NCBI RefSeq assembly: GCF_001659605.2
Contig: NC_035168.2
Location: forward strand, 14,042,862-14,106,861
DNA from: Manihot esculenta
Taxonomy: Eukaryota > Streptophyta > Magnoliopsida > Malpighiales > Euphorbiaceae
DNA: 64,000 nucleotides
Reading direction: 5' to 3'
Under the pieces are notes generated by a model, which did not search any database, was not told the origin of the DNA, and saw nothing but the letters and a program-made list of their open reading frames with translations. The stretch's first letter is position 1. Every line of letters starts with the position of its first letter. The translations under genes and the position numbers were made by a program. Below, one piece after another: positions 13,401 through 25,400 of the stretch.

Positions 13401-16400
13401 TAAAGTCAAGGGTCTTGAGAGGTATTCTATTTATAAGGTAAGCAGATACAAGGATTGCATCTCCCCAATATGCTTTGGGTAGATTCATAGTGAACATAAG
13501 AGATCGAGCTACCTCCAATAGATGCCTATTTTTTCTCTCAGCAATGCCATTTTAAGCACTAGTATAAGGACAACTAGTCTGGTGTACTATCCCATTACTC
13601 TCCAAATAAGCAGAAAAGGTACTATCCATGTATTATCTTCTATTATTAGTTCTCAAAATTTTCACTTTAGTATCAAATTGAGTACAAACCATCTTATGAA
13701 AATATTGAAAACAAGAAAAGACATCACTTTTAGCTTTAATCAGATAGACCCAAGTCATTCGAGTGCAACAATCAATAAAGGTGACAATCCATCGATTACC
13801 AGATAAGGAGACGGTTTGAGTAGGCCCCCAAACATCAGAATGAATAGTTACAAAAGGAATTTGACTTTTATTATTACTCAAAGGATAGGATGTTCTAGTG
13901 TGTTTAGCATACTCACAAGCATCACAAAATAAAGAGCCAAACTGGGTTTTAGCAAACAGATCAGGATAAAGTTTTTCTAAGACAAAAAAATGATGGATGC
14001 CCTAACCACCGGTGCCACTGTATTATTTTCCGATTGACATCCTTATTTTCTCCAAAACAGGCTTGAGATATCGGAGAACCCGGATCACCCTCCAACATGT
14101 ATAAGCTATCATGCAGCCTACCATTGCCAATCCTCTTCCCTGTGCGAAGATCCTGAATAACACAATGATTAGGAAAGAATTCAATTTTACAGTTAAGAGC
14201 ATTGGTGATAGCACTGACAGATAAAAGGTTGACAGGAAAGTGGGGAACATGAAGGACAGATGATAATTTAATGTTGGATGTGCAAATAACAAAACCTGTT
14301 CCGGATATGGGAGTAAAAGAGCCATCAGCAATTCTAACACTATCTTTGGTTAGAGAAGGAGAATAATTGAGAAAGCCTTTAGAAGAGCCTGTCATATGTC
14401 TATTCGCACCAGAATCGATAATCCATAGAACATTATTAAAAGAGGAAGCATTACCTGACTTTACAAAGTTAGATGTGGCACCAGAGGATGAAGAGGTGTC
14501 AATATGAGACAAAAGGCGCTTGAGACTTTGAAGTTCATTAGGGGAAAGAAACTCAGTCGTTGTTGTCTCCCTAAAGGGCTCCTCCACAGTTTCTACTAAA
14601 TTAGCTTGATTTCTAGAGGTACCTCGTTTTCCTCCATAACATCTAGTGGGACGACCATGTAACTTCCAACAAGTCTCTTTGATATGCCTCGATTTCCCGC
14701 AATAGTCAGAGTGTAAGTGATTTTTTTCAGAAGTAGGAGGCTGTGGTGTGCTCAAACTAGTAGTCAACCCAGCCTTTTCAACTGGTGCAGTATAGAGCAT
14801 AACATGTTGACGACTTTCCTCTTGTTGAACATGGGCGTGGACCTCTTCTAGAGAAGGAAAATGATTTCTTCCCAACACTTGGACCCGAATTGGATCATAT
14901 TCGTTATTCAACCCTGCAAGAAAATCATAGACCCGCTCCTTTTCAATCATTCTCCGAAATTTGATTGTATCTCCAGTGCAGTCTGCCTGGAAGTCTTGAT
15001 AGTAATCAAGCTCCTGCCATAAGCCACATAACTCAGAATAAAATTGGGAGATAGTCATTTCTCCTTGCTTAGTACCATGAATCTTATTCTGAATATCATA
15101 AATTTGGGCATCATTCTCAATCTTGGAATAAGTTAAGGACAAAGCTTTCCATATTTTTACAGTAGTATCAATTAACAAATAGGACTTAGGGATATGAGGT
15201 TGCATAGAATTCAGTAACCATGTCATAACAAGACAATTATTCGAGTCCCATTGAGAAAAATTTGGATCCCTCTCATCAAGTTGCTTTTTATTACCAGTGA
15301 CATAACCCTGCAGTCCTCTAGCCTTGATAAACAACAAACAAGACCTTGACCAAGCAAGATAATTGGTTCCATCAAGTTTTGTGGGACTAATTTATAAGGA
15401 AGGATTATCAGAGTTAAGAATCGAGACCCTTTTACCTTCTGCCATAGTAAAGATTTATGAATCGTGAAAGAATAGGAGGTACCCAAGGTTGTACACACAA
15501 GAAAGCCCAATTGATTCACCAAAAGACCGGGTAACAGTACGGAAAGGCCAAAAAGATGGTCAAAATCGTCGCTGGAGTGATGGAGCGGCGAAGTAGTGAC
15601 AGACGATGGGTCATGCACCGGGAAGCAACAAGTCACGAGCTGGGAAGGGGTGGCGCGTGAGCCTCACACGCAGGCTTTTCTAGCGTCAGAGCTGGTCGAT
15701 TGGCCGGCGGCAGTCCGACGGTTCTCCTGGTGCCGGTGCTGAGAGAATGAGAGGCTCCTAGATGGGTTAGTACCAAAAAAGATAGATCTAGGGTTTTGAA
15801 ACCCTAAAGAGGAAAAATTGAATTTGGACCCAAAAAATCAGGAAAAGGCTTTGATACCATGAAGAATTTTGGAAAAATTTTGAGTATTCTTGTATTTCAC
15901 TCTTAATCTTTACAATTGGTCTACATGACTATTTATACACAAAGAATCATATCTAAACAGGAAGTAAATAATCAAATAATAATTACAGAGATAATTAAGG
16001 ATCCTAATCAGATCAAATCAAATCCCTAGAATCAGCTAGATTAGCAAATAAGTCAACAATTTATTTACATAATCTCACAAGTGGATTGAACCATGACCCT
16101 GTATTCTGACTCAGCCGGATCTGAATACCACATTTTGCTTCTTACTTTTTCAAGACACTAGGTTTCCTCCAACAAATACACAGTAACCTATAGTCGACCT
16201 TCTATCACTTTTGAATCCAGCCTAATCAGCATCTGAAAAACACTCAATTGTAGTTTGTCCATGATTACTGTAGAGTATGTCGAGTCTAGGAGTCCCTTTT
16301 AGATAATATAAAATTTGTTCTAAAGCGGCTCAATATTTCACTGTAGATGCAGACATGAACAAGCTTATAACGGTTATTGCAAAAGCAACATCTGGCCAAG

Positions 16401-19400
16401 TTATCACCTCTATGGATTGTCATAAAGGTCTCCATCATCTTTTATAAAATAAATATTAGGAATTATTAGTGTGTTACAGGGTTTAGTTCCTAACTTTCTA
16501 GTTTCTACAAGTTCAAAATATAATTCATTTGAGACAAAAATTCTCTTTTTACTCCTCAAGGTTTCGACTCTCAAGAAATACTTAAGCTGACCCAAGCCTT
16601 TGGTATGAAACTCGCATGCAAAAAGGATTTTAGAGAAGAGATCTGTAACAAGATAAGGAATAATTGGGTAATTTCAGTATATTTTTCCATTGAATTAAGT
16701 GGGTATATATACAGATTATAAAGCCTTGTTAAGCCAACCCCTAATAATCCTCTATCAATCAATTAGCCTATGATTACGTAATCTCCTATAATTATATACA
16801 GATTATGTTTACACTCTGACACTCCCCCTCAAGTTAGATCATAGATATTTATCATACCCAACTTGTTAGAAAAATATTCTATTCGAGACCCATTTAAAGT
16901 TTTGGTGAGTAGAGCACCCAGTTGCTCTTCTGTCTTCACATAACTGGTGGAGATTAAATTTTCTTGAATCTTCTCACAAATGAAATAACAATCAACTTCA
17001 ATATGCTTAATCCGTTCATGGTATACTATATTGAAAGCAATGTAAAGAGTAGCCTGATTATCACACTAAAGTTTCGCGGGTGACGCAACATCCATACCAA
17101 CTTCCTTCAGCAAATGATTTATCCACATAATCTCACAAGTGAATTGAGCCATGACCCTGTATTCTGACTCAGCACTGGATCTGGATACCACATTTTGCTT
17201 CTTACTTTTCCAAGACACTAGGTTTCCTCCAACAAATACACAGTAGCCTGTAGCCTGTAGTCGATCTTCTATCACTTTGGGATCCCGTCCAGTCAGCATC
17301 AGAAAAACACTTAAGTGTAGTATGCCCATGATCTCTGTAGAGTATACCGAGTCTAAGAGTCTCTTTTAGATGACATAAAATTTATTCTAGAGCAGCCCAA
17401 TATTTCACCGTAGGTGCAGACATGAACTGCCTTACAACGCTTACTGCAAAAGCAATATTTGACCGAGTCATTACAATAAGGTAGTTCAGTTTTCCAACCA
17501 ACCTCCCATATCTCTCTAGATCATCATAAGAGTCTCCGTCATCTTTTCTAAGACATATATTAGGAATCATTGGTGTGCTATATGGTTTAGCTCCCATCTT
17601 CCCAATTTCTGCAAGTAAGTCAAGTACATACTTCCTTTGAGACAGAAAAATTTCCTTTTTACTTCTCAAGACTTCAACTCCTAAGAAATACTTAAGCTGA
17701 CAGAGTATTTCTTAGGTTTGGAGAGTTACACCGATACCCCTTCTGAAGGCAAGAATATTTCAAGAAAACACACTTCAAAGCTTTAGGATCAAATTTAGTT
17801 GCTGACATCCCAAACATAGCAAGTACTGCCAAACAGTCGTGGTTCGAGAGAAAATAATAGCTTCTTAGAAAAGAGAACATTATAAGGAGTATTACCATTT
17901 AGTACTGCGGAGGGCATGCAATTAATGAGAAAGCATGCAGTAGAGATAGCATCAGCCCAAAATTCCTTAGGAACTTGCATTTGAAACAACAGAGCTCTAA
18001 CAGTCTCAAGGAGATGTCGATTCTTTCTTTCAGCTACCCCATTTTAAGCGGGTGTATCAACACATGACGATTGGTGAAGAATATCATGTTGAGTCATATA
18101 AACCTGGAATGATTCGGACATATATTCTTTAGCATTGTCGCTCCGCAAAATTTTCATAGAAACATTAAATTGAGTCTTGATTTCAGCACAAAAGGCAGAA
18201 AAATGAGAAAACACTTCTGAACGATACTTCATAAAATAAATCCAAGTCATTCTAGAGTAATCATCCACAAAAGTGATAAAATATCTGAATCCAGTCTTAG
18301 ATCCAACCGGACATAGGCCCCAAACATCTGAATGAACTAATTCAAAAGCAGACTCAACTCATTTATTGACTCTAGGACTTAAAGAGTTTCGATAATATTT
18401 TGCAAAGTGACATGACTCACATTCTAGTAAAGATACCTCATGAAATTGAGGGCATAACTTCTTCAAAACCGATAAAGAAGAGTGTCCCAACCGACAATGT
18501 GCTTCAAATGGAGACACGACATTGGAGCAAGCAACAGACTGAGGTACCCATACATCCAAAATGTAGAGACCCCAAATACATGTCCTTTACCAATAATCTG
18601 CTTCGTCACAAGATCCTGAATGAGACAATGATTAGGAAAAAAGAAACACAACAATTTAGGTCTTTAGTAAGTTTACTCATAGAGATTAAATTAAAGGCAA
18701 GATTAGGTAAACTTAGTACAGATGATAGGGTAATAGAAGGAGTAGATTTAACAGTCCCAGAATCCTCAACATTATAGGTTGACCCATCGACTATAATAAC
18801 AGGAGAAGGTGCTTTATGGGATTGAAAGTTAGTAAAAATATGAGGATTACCTGTCATGTGATCCGTGGCACCAAAATTAATGACCCATTTATATGAAGAG
18901 AAAATAAGACATGTTTTACCTGTCTCAGCCGTTACTGAAGACGTTGGGATAATTTTAATAATATGGGTTTCACTGTCAAAAACCATTTCAACCAAAACTC
19001 TATACTCTTTTACCTTCAAACGAAGATAACAAAACCTAACCCAGTGAACAATATATAAAAAAGATGCCTCTACCCAACATTCAAACGGCAAACGAACCAC
19101 AGATCTGACAAAGAGTTTCAAAGCAACTTCGGTGTCCTCTCTAGGTGGACGATGAGTGATAAATATTACCCTAGATGGGTAACACAAAAGAACAGGAGTC
19201 CTAAGTCTCCAAAAATTTAAAACTTGACGAGAGAGAAAAAAAATTAAATCTCTACGAGAATGGCTCTAATACCATGTAACAAGATAAGGAATAATTGAGT
19301 AATTTCAGTATATTTTTCCATTGAAGTAAATGGGTATATATACAGATTATAAGGCCTTCTTAAGGCAACCCCTAATAATCCTCTATCAATCAATTAGCCT

Positions 19401-22400
19401 ATAATTACGTAATCTCCTATAATTATGTACAGATTATGTTCACACTCTAATAAGATCCATGCACTATCATTTCCTGTTGTTATAGGTTATAGGAAGTAAA
19501 TATGTTCATATAGAAAGTAAATATTGATAGATGTATTAGTTGCTTAATCTTAGGCATTGCATGATCATAGTCTTGATTTCCTTTCCTTTCTAGATACAGT
19601 TTCTATTGTATTAGATATAAAAATATTACCTTTCTACAGTGTAATGACAATATCATCAGCATACACAACAAGAAGAATAATATCAGTATCTAAATTTCTA
19701 TAGAAGACTGAGTGGTCACACTTGATTTTTTTCAATCCAAATTCTTGAACAACTTCAATGAACTTGTCAAACCATGCAGGAGGACTCTATTTCAAACCAT
19801 ACAAAGATTTTTTTCAAACAATAGAATTTTCCATACTCTCCTAGAGCAACAAACCCAGGTAGTTGCTCCATATATACCTCCTCTTGGAGGTCACTATGTA
19901 AAAAGGCATTTTTGATATCTAACTGGCGTAAAGGTCAATGCTGAGAAGCAGCTAAAGAGATGAACAAGTGAACTAAAGCCATTTTAACCACAGGAGAAAA
20001 AGTGTCAGATTAATCAATACCATAGGTTTGTGCATAGCTTTTAGCAACAAGACGGGCCTTAAACCTCACTACAGAACTATCTGGATTGACTTTGATGGTA
20101 AAAATCCATTTACAGCCCATAGCCTTCTTGCCAGAGGGTAAATCAACTAGTTTCCAAGTATAATTTTCATTTAGAACATTGATCTCCTCAAATATTGCAT
20201 TATGCCATCTAGAATGGGTCAGAACTTCTTTAATTATTTTAGGTAAAGAAATGGAATTTAGAGAGACAATTTAGGTGGTAGAAGAAGGAAACAAATGATC
20301 ATAAGAAAGAAAGTTAGCAACAGAATAGGTAGACTTACACTGTTGTTTACCTTTACGAAGACTAATGGAGAGGTTAAGGTCACTTGGTGGTGGATCCAAT
20401 GGCGAAGAAGATTTTGGTAGAAGACATGTATCATCAGGTATTGGTCTCCAAAAGTAAATTTGAACAACTGGCAGTTTAACAAAAGGTTGAGTACTAAGAG
20501 GAATGTCACCATCAGATCCTGACCAGTAGAGATTTGTGCAATAGGGTTAAAAAGAATTTATTCGGAAAATGCTACATTTGTTGAGACCATGTATTTATTG
20601 AACTCTGGAGAGTAACACCGATACTCTTTTTGAAGGTAAGAATATCTCAAAAAACACACTTCAAAACTTTAGGATTAAATTTAGTCACATGAGGTCTGAC
20701 ATCTCAAACATAGCAAGTGCTGCAAAAAACTTGGTGGTTCTAGAGAAAATAATGGCTTCTTAGGAAAGAGGATATTATAGGGAGTATTACCATTTAGTAT
20801 TGTGGAGGTCATGTGATTAATGAGGAAGCATCTAGTAGAAACAACATCAGCTTAGAATTGCTTAGGAACTTGCATTTGAAACAACAGAGTTCAAGCAGTC
20901 TCAAAGAGATGTCGATTCTTCCTTTTAGCTATTCCATTTTGAGCGAGTGTATCAACACATGACGATTGTTGAAGAATATCATATTAAGTCATATAAGCCT
21001 GAAATGATTATGATATATACTTTTTAGCATTGTCGCTTCGCAAAATTTACACAAAAATATTAAATTCAGTCTTGATTTCAGCATAAATGGCAGAGAAATG
21101 AGAAAACACTTCCGAAAGATGCTTCATAAAATAAATTCAAGTAATTCTAGAGAAATCATCACAAAAGTGACAAAATATCTTAATTTAGTCTTTAGACCTA
21201 ACCGGAGATGGTCCCTAAATATCCGAATAAACTAATTCAAAAACAGACTCAACTCATTTATTGACTCTAGGACTTAAAGTATTTCAATAATATTTTTCAA
21301 AATGACATTACTCATACTCTAGTAAAGATACCTCATAAAATTGAAGATATAGCTTCTTCAAACCGGTAAAGTAGGGTGTCTCAACTGATAATGTGCTTCG
21401 AATGGAAACACAACACTAGAGCAGACAACAGACTGAGGCATCCATGCATCCAAAATGTAGAGGCTCCTAGATACATGTCTTTTACCAATAATCTGCTTCG
21501 TCATAAGATCCTGAATGAGATAATGATCAGGAATAAAAGAGACAACAGTTAGGTCTTTTGTAAGTTTACTCACAGAGATTAAATTAAAGGCAATCTTCGG
21601 TAAACTTAGCACAGATAATAGGGTAATAAAAGGAGTAGGTTTAACAGTCCTAGAACCCTCAATATTATAGGTTGACCCATTACTTGTCATGTGATATGTG
21701 GCATCGGAATCAATGATCCATTTATGTGAAGAGGAGGTAAGGTAAGTTTTACCTGTCTCAGCGATGGCCGCTCAACTTGTGTTTTGTAATTTTAGTAGGC
21801 GTTGGAATAATTTCAGTAATATAGGTCTTATTGTCAGAAGTCATTTCAACCAAAATGCTATGTTTCTAAACCTTCAAACAAATTAAAAGAAGACAACAGA
21901 ACCTATTCACAGCAAAAAAAAAAAAAAAGGCCAAACTTGGTTGACAGTAACACCTAACCCAGTGAATATTAGGCTACCACTGAAGTACACTTTCCCATCC
22001 ATGTCATATGGTTGGAGTTCCACTAGTGACGTGCCAAAAATAGTCGGTTGATCATCAGCGAAGAAACCGTAGGACGAATGCACGCCACATGTGCTTCCAC
22101 ACGCCGTTGCGTGAAATTGAGGCTGAAACTTGGATCGTCGCGTGAGTATCACTCATGACAGAACGACCGAAAACAACACTACGCCTCTCTTTATGCTGGT
22201 AGTGAGACCCAATAACTAGTTTCTCAACTCGAGAAACCCAAAGAACAGACACCCAAAATTAGATTTGATACTATATAATAAGATAAGAAACAATTAGACA
22301 ATTTTTGTGTGTATTCTCTATTGAAGTAAGTGTGTTTATTTACAGATTATAAGGCCTTATTAAGGTAACTCCTAAGAATTCTCTATCAATCAATTAGTAT

Positions 22401-25400
22401 CAATTAGTCTATGATTATATAATCTCATTTAATTATGTACATATTATATTCACACTGTAACGCTTTTATTACTCCTTTATTTATTTTTCGTTTGAATTTT
22501 TCTCCTCATTCTCATCTCTTTCTTTCTTCTTCTGGATTCTCTAATCTCTCCTTTCTTTCTTCTTCTGGATTCTCTAATCTCTCCTTTCTATGCTACTATA
22601 CTGCCCAATACTGCCCAATTTCACTTTGATTGTCGATACTAGAGATCTCAAATCCTCGTGCATGTTTTTATTTCATACTTATCATTAATATTAAAAATAA
22701 AATATAATTTATTTTTAATGTGATAAAAAAATTTTAGGTATTTTAAATTACTTTTATAACAAAAAAATTCCTTGTTGATGCCATTATATTATCAAATGAA
22801 ATTACATATTGTTATACAATATTAAATTTATATAGTTTCTTACTACCATTAAATTGATTATTATATTAAATATAAATCAAAAGTAAATAAATATAATTTG
22901 TAATTATAAATTTTATCATATCATCATGTTGAATCCCACATCATTTGGAATAGGGTAATGTGCCCCTTATAAGGGTTTTAGGCACTCTTCCCCTTGAGTT
23001 AGCTTTTGTGGTGAGTTAGACCTGACCCAAATTTAATATGGTGTCAGAACTTTGCCAATATTATTTAGTATAAGGATTCCTGGTACTATTTACAGAGTTA
23101 GGGTTTTTATAGGTTAAGCTTCTAGGTGACTCTATAAAGAGAGTTAACTGACACAGCCTATACCAGAAGAATACCCATTGGATTTTCGACCTTTCTGATC
23201 AAACATAATTTAGCCACATTTTTATCATAATTATTATTGCTTATTTACACATTTTTTAGTTTAATTTATGGTTTTTATCTTGTTTTTACAGAAAAGGAAG
23301 AAATTGGAAAATGGGAGAAAAAGTGCAGAAAAATTACAAAAGGATGATTTGCCCAGTGATTTGCCCAAGATCACCAGAAAATCTGCTCCAATCACTGCCC
23401 AGATCAAAGTTAAAGCAGAAACCCGGAGGCAACAGACAGCAGTGATTTGCCCAGCCATTTGCCCAAGAAACTCGAAGATCACTGGTCAAATCACTCGCAG
23501 AGACATAGAGGACTGACTCACAGAGAAGTGATTGGGTCAGTGATTTGCCCAAAAACACTCAAATCACCGGGCAAATCACTTTGACAGCAGAAACTTACAG
23601 CAGAGCGGGAAAATGGGCAGAAAACAGAAATCCGAATTTTCAGAAGTCCAAATCCAATCCAATCACTTCCAACACAAAACCAAGAGCCACGAAAGAGTCT
23701 CTCATCCAAGGAATTCCAATTGCAATTAAAATCAACATCAAAAGAGGAGTCAAACACCAAATCAAAGAGGGATTTCAAAACCCTAGATGGAGAGAAATTC
23801 TGCAGCTATAAAAGGAGAGCCTCCAAACCAGCAAAATCATCTTCTGATCAGCAACTCAACTCGCCAGAAACTCTCCAGCATCTTCCTTTTTCTTTTCTTT
23901 TCATCTTTTTGTGTATTTAGTCCACCATGAGTGGCTAAACTCTTTTCTTTTCTAGTTGAAGTTGGTGAATTTCAGATTTGTGTGATGAATTGGGAGATTT
24001 AAATCTCCATTGTTAAACTTCTATTTCTTTTCAATATTTATGCAATTTGAGCTTTCCATAATTATTACTTTGCCTTTAGAATCAATAAGGGCCCATTGTT
24101 TTTAAATTGCTTAAGTAATATTATTTGAATGATTTAGGTCCGTAATTGCTTAGGTTGTTCAAATACACATTTAATCAAATTGCATGATCTAGACTTGACC
24201 ACGCGGTTGGCAAGGTTAGAATTAGGTTTCTCTAAGTCTTAATGCAGTTAACAGTTGTTCGATGCTATAATGCCCCAAGGACGTTCCTTGGCAACTTGTT
24301 AACTAGTGTTTGATTAGCGAACGTTTCCTAATCAAACTAGAACTAAGGAGGAATTTGGATTGTGAGAAGCGTCTTCCACATCCAAAACTAATTTATTGAG
24401 ATAAATAGGAGTATTAAAGAATCAATGATCAATTCTAAACAATCTGAAATAAAACCATACTTCAACTAGAAGCTTTTCTCTTATTGATTTACTCATCTTT
24501 AAATTATTGCTTTCTTTTGCTATTTAGTTTTAATTCATCAACTCAAACCCCCCTTCTTTTAATTATTTGTTATTTACTTATCTTGGTTATTATTAGGAAG
24601 ATCTTTAGTGTCAATTCTCTGTGGTTCGACCCTATTGCCACTATCTACAAATTTATTTTGTTGGTTGATAATAGGTTTATTTTTGACGGCTTCGACAACC
24701 GCCTATCACTTTCCCCGGCGATGCACCTCCATTTCGGCCATGCGTGTGAGCTCACATGCCACCACAGTCTTGGAGTCATTTTCAGGCACCGGTGCATAGG
24801 TCTTTCTCTGGTGCCCTTTTCCGATGGTGCTCCTTTCCAGTGACCTTCCCTTCATGTCATGCCTCTGACCAGCCCAGTCCCATGCCTTTTCACATATGCT
24901 TCTCTAGTGATCAGTAGCTCTTTTCCTATTTTGACAAAAAAAAGGGTAGTTTTTTCTTGTCCTTGAAATGGCAAACAAGAAAGCGACTAGTGTGGAAAAT
25001 ATAAGAGCCTTTGATAATGCTTTTATTTTATTTATTGATTTTGCTCTATGGATTATTGATTCAGGACATAGACACATGACAGACTCCTCTCAAAGCTCCT
25101 TAATTATCTTCCATGTCTACAAAAGGATATTGTCATAATAGTTGATGGTTCTTTTATTCCTGTCTTTGGAATCGGTTTTATTGTTTGTACTCCAAATATC
25201 AAGCTATCCTTTATTCTACATCTTCCTTGTTTCCCTATTAATTTTTTATTTAGTGCTCTCGGCAAAGTGCTTAACTGTAAAATTGAATTTTTTTTCCTAA
25301 TCATTATGTTATTTAGGACCTTCAAACTGGAAAGAAGATTGGCAATGGTAGATTGCACGATAGCTCATATATGTTGGAAGAAAATCTGAGTTTAAATTCA

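Larger units (their letters stand above)
11086..16058 (-). mobile_element. J2: complete young copia element with both LTRs
   Basis: 4973 bp on the minus strand. The 3' LTR at 11086-11285 (200 bp) and the 5' LTR at 15860-16058 (199 bp) differ at about three bases and one indel, roughly 1.5 percent. The direct target repeat ATTTA is at 11081-11085 and 16059-16063. The polypurine tract AGGGGGAG (minus strand) abuts the 3' LTR. The primer site (minus strand TGGTATCAAAG) abuts the 5' LTR. All coding domains are present in copia order, but several lesions prevent a full polyprotein. It is the youngest complete element here by LTR comparison. Confidence 0.93.
16644..19452 (-). mobile_element. M3: internally deleted copia element with both LTRs
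   Basis: 2809 bp on the minus strand. The 178-bp LTRs at 16644-16821 and 19275-19452 differ at about 11 positions (6 percent). The direct repeat AGATC is at 16639-16643 and 19453-19457. The polypurine tract abuts 16822 and the primer site is just left of 19275. Most of reverse transcriptase is deleted at a 13-bp inverted repeat near 17680-17716, and the gag body is absent. It inserted into its own relative M2. Confidence 0.9.
10781..22461 (-). mobile_element. M2: old minus-strand copia element carrying three later insertions
   Basis: Segments 10781-11085, 16059-16643, 19453-19477 and 19639-22461 form one minus-strand copia. The order is polypurine-tract side (a degenerate GGGGGAG before 10785), RNase H, reverse transcriptase, integrase, protease, leader, and a 5' LTR at about 22274-22461. 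Copia J2, copia M3 and a solo R-type LTR interrupt it. The 3' LTR is missing at the junction with P. The LTR is the same type as M3 but clearly more diverged. The body of gag is absent. It is dead, with many stops. Confidence 0.72.

Noticed and set aside
12655..13806. Plus-strand open frames of 94-100 codons at 12655-12957 and 13522-13806
   Set aside because: They are antisense shadows of the J2 integrase and reverse transcriptase and show no domain of their own.
22927..23038. Copies of the TGTTGAATCCCACATC repeat as J-type copia LTRs
   Set aside because: Sequence and length (112 bp) differ from J LTRs (about 200 bp), and the CATCA duplication pairs this copy with the one at 28570-28682.
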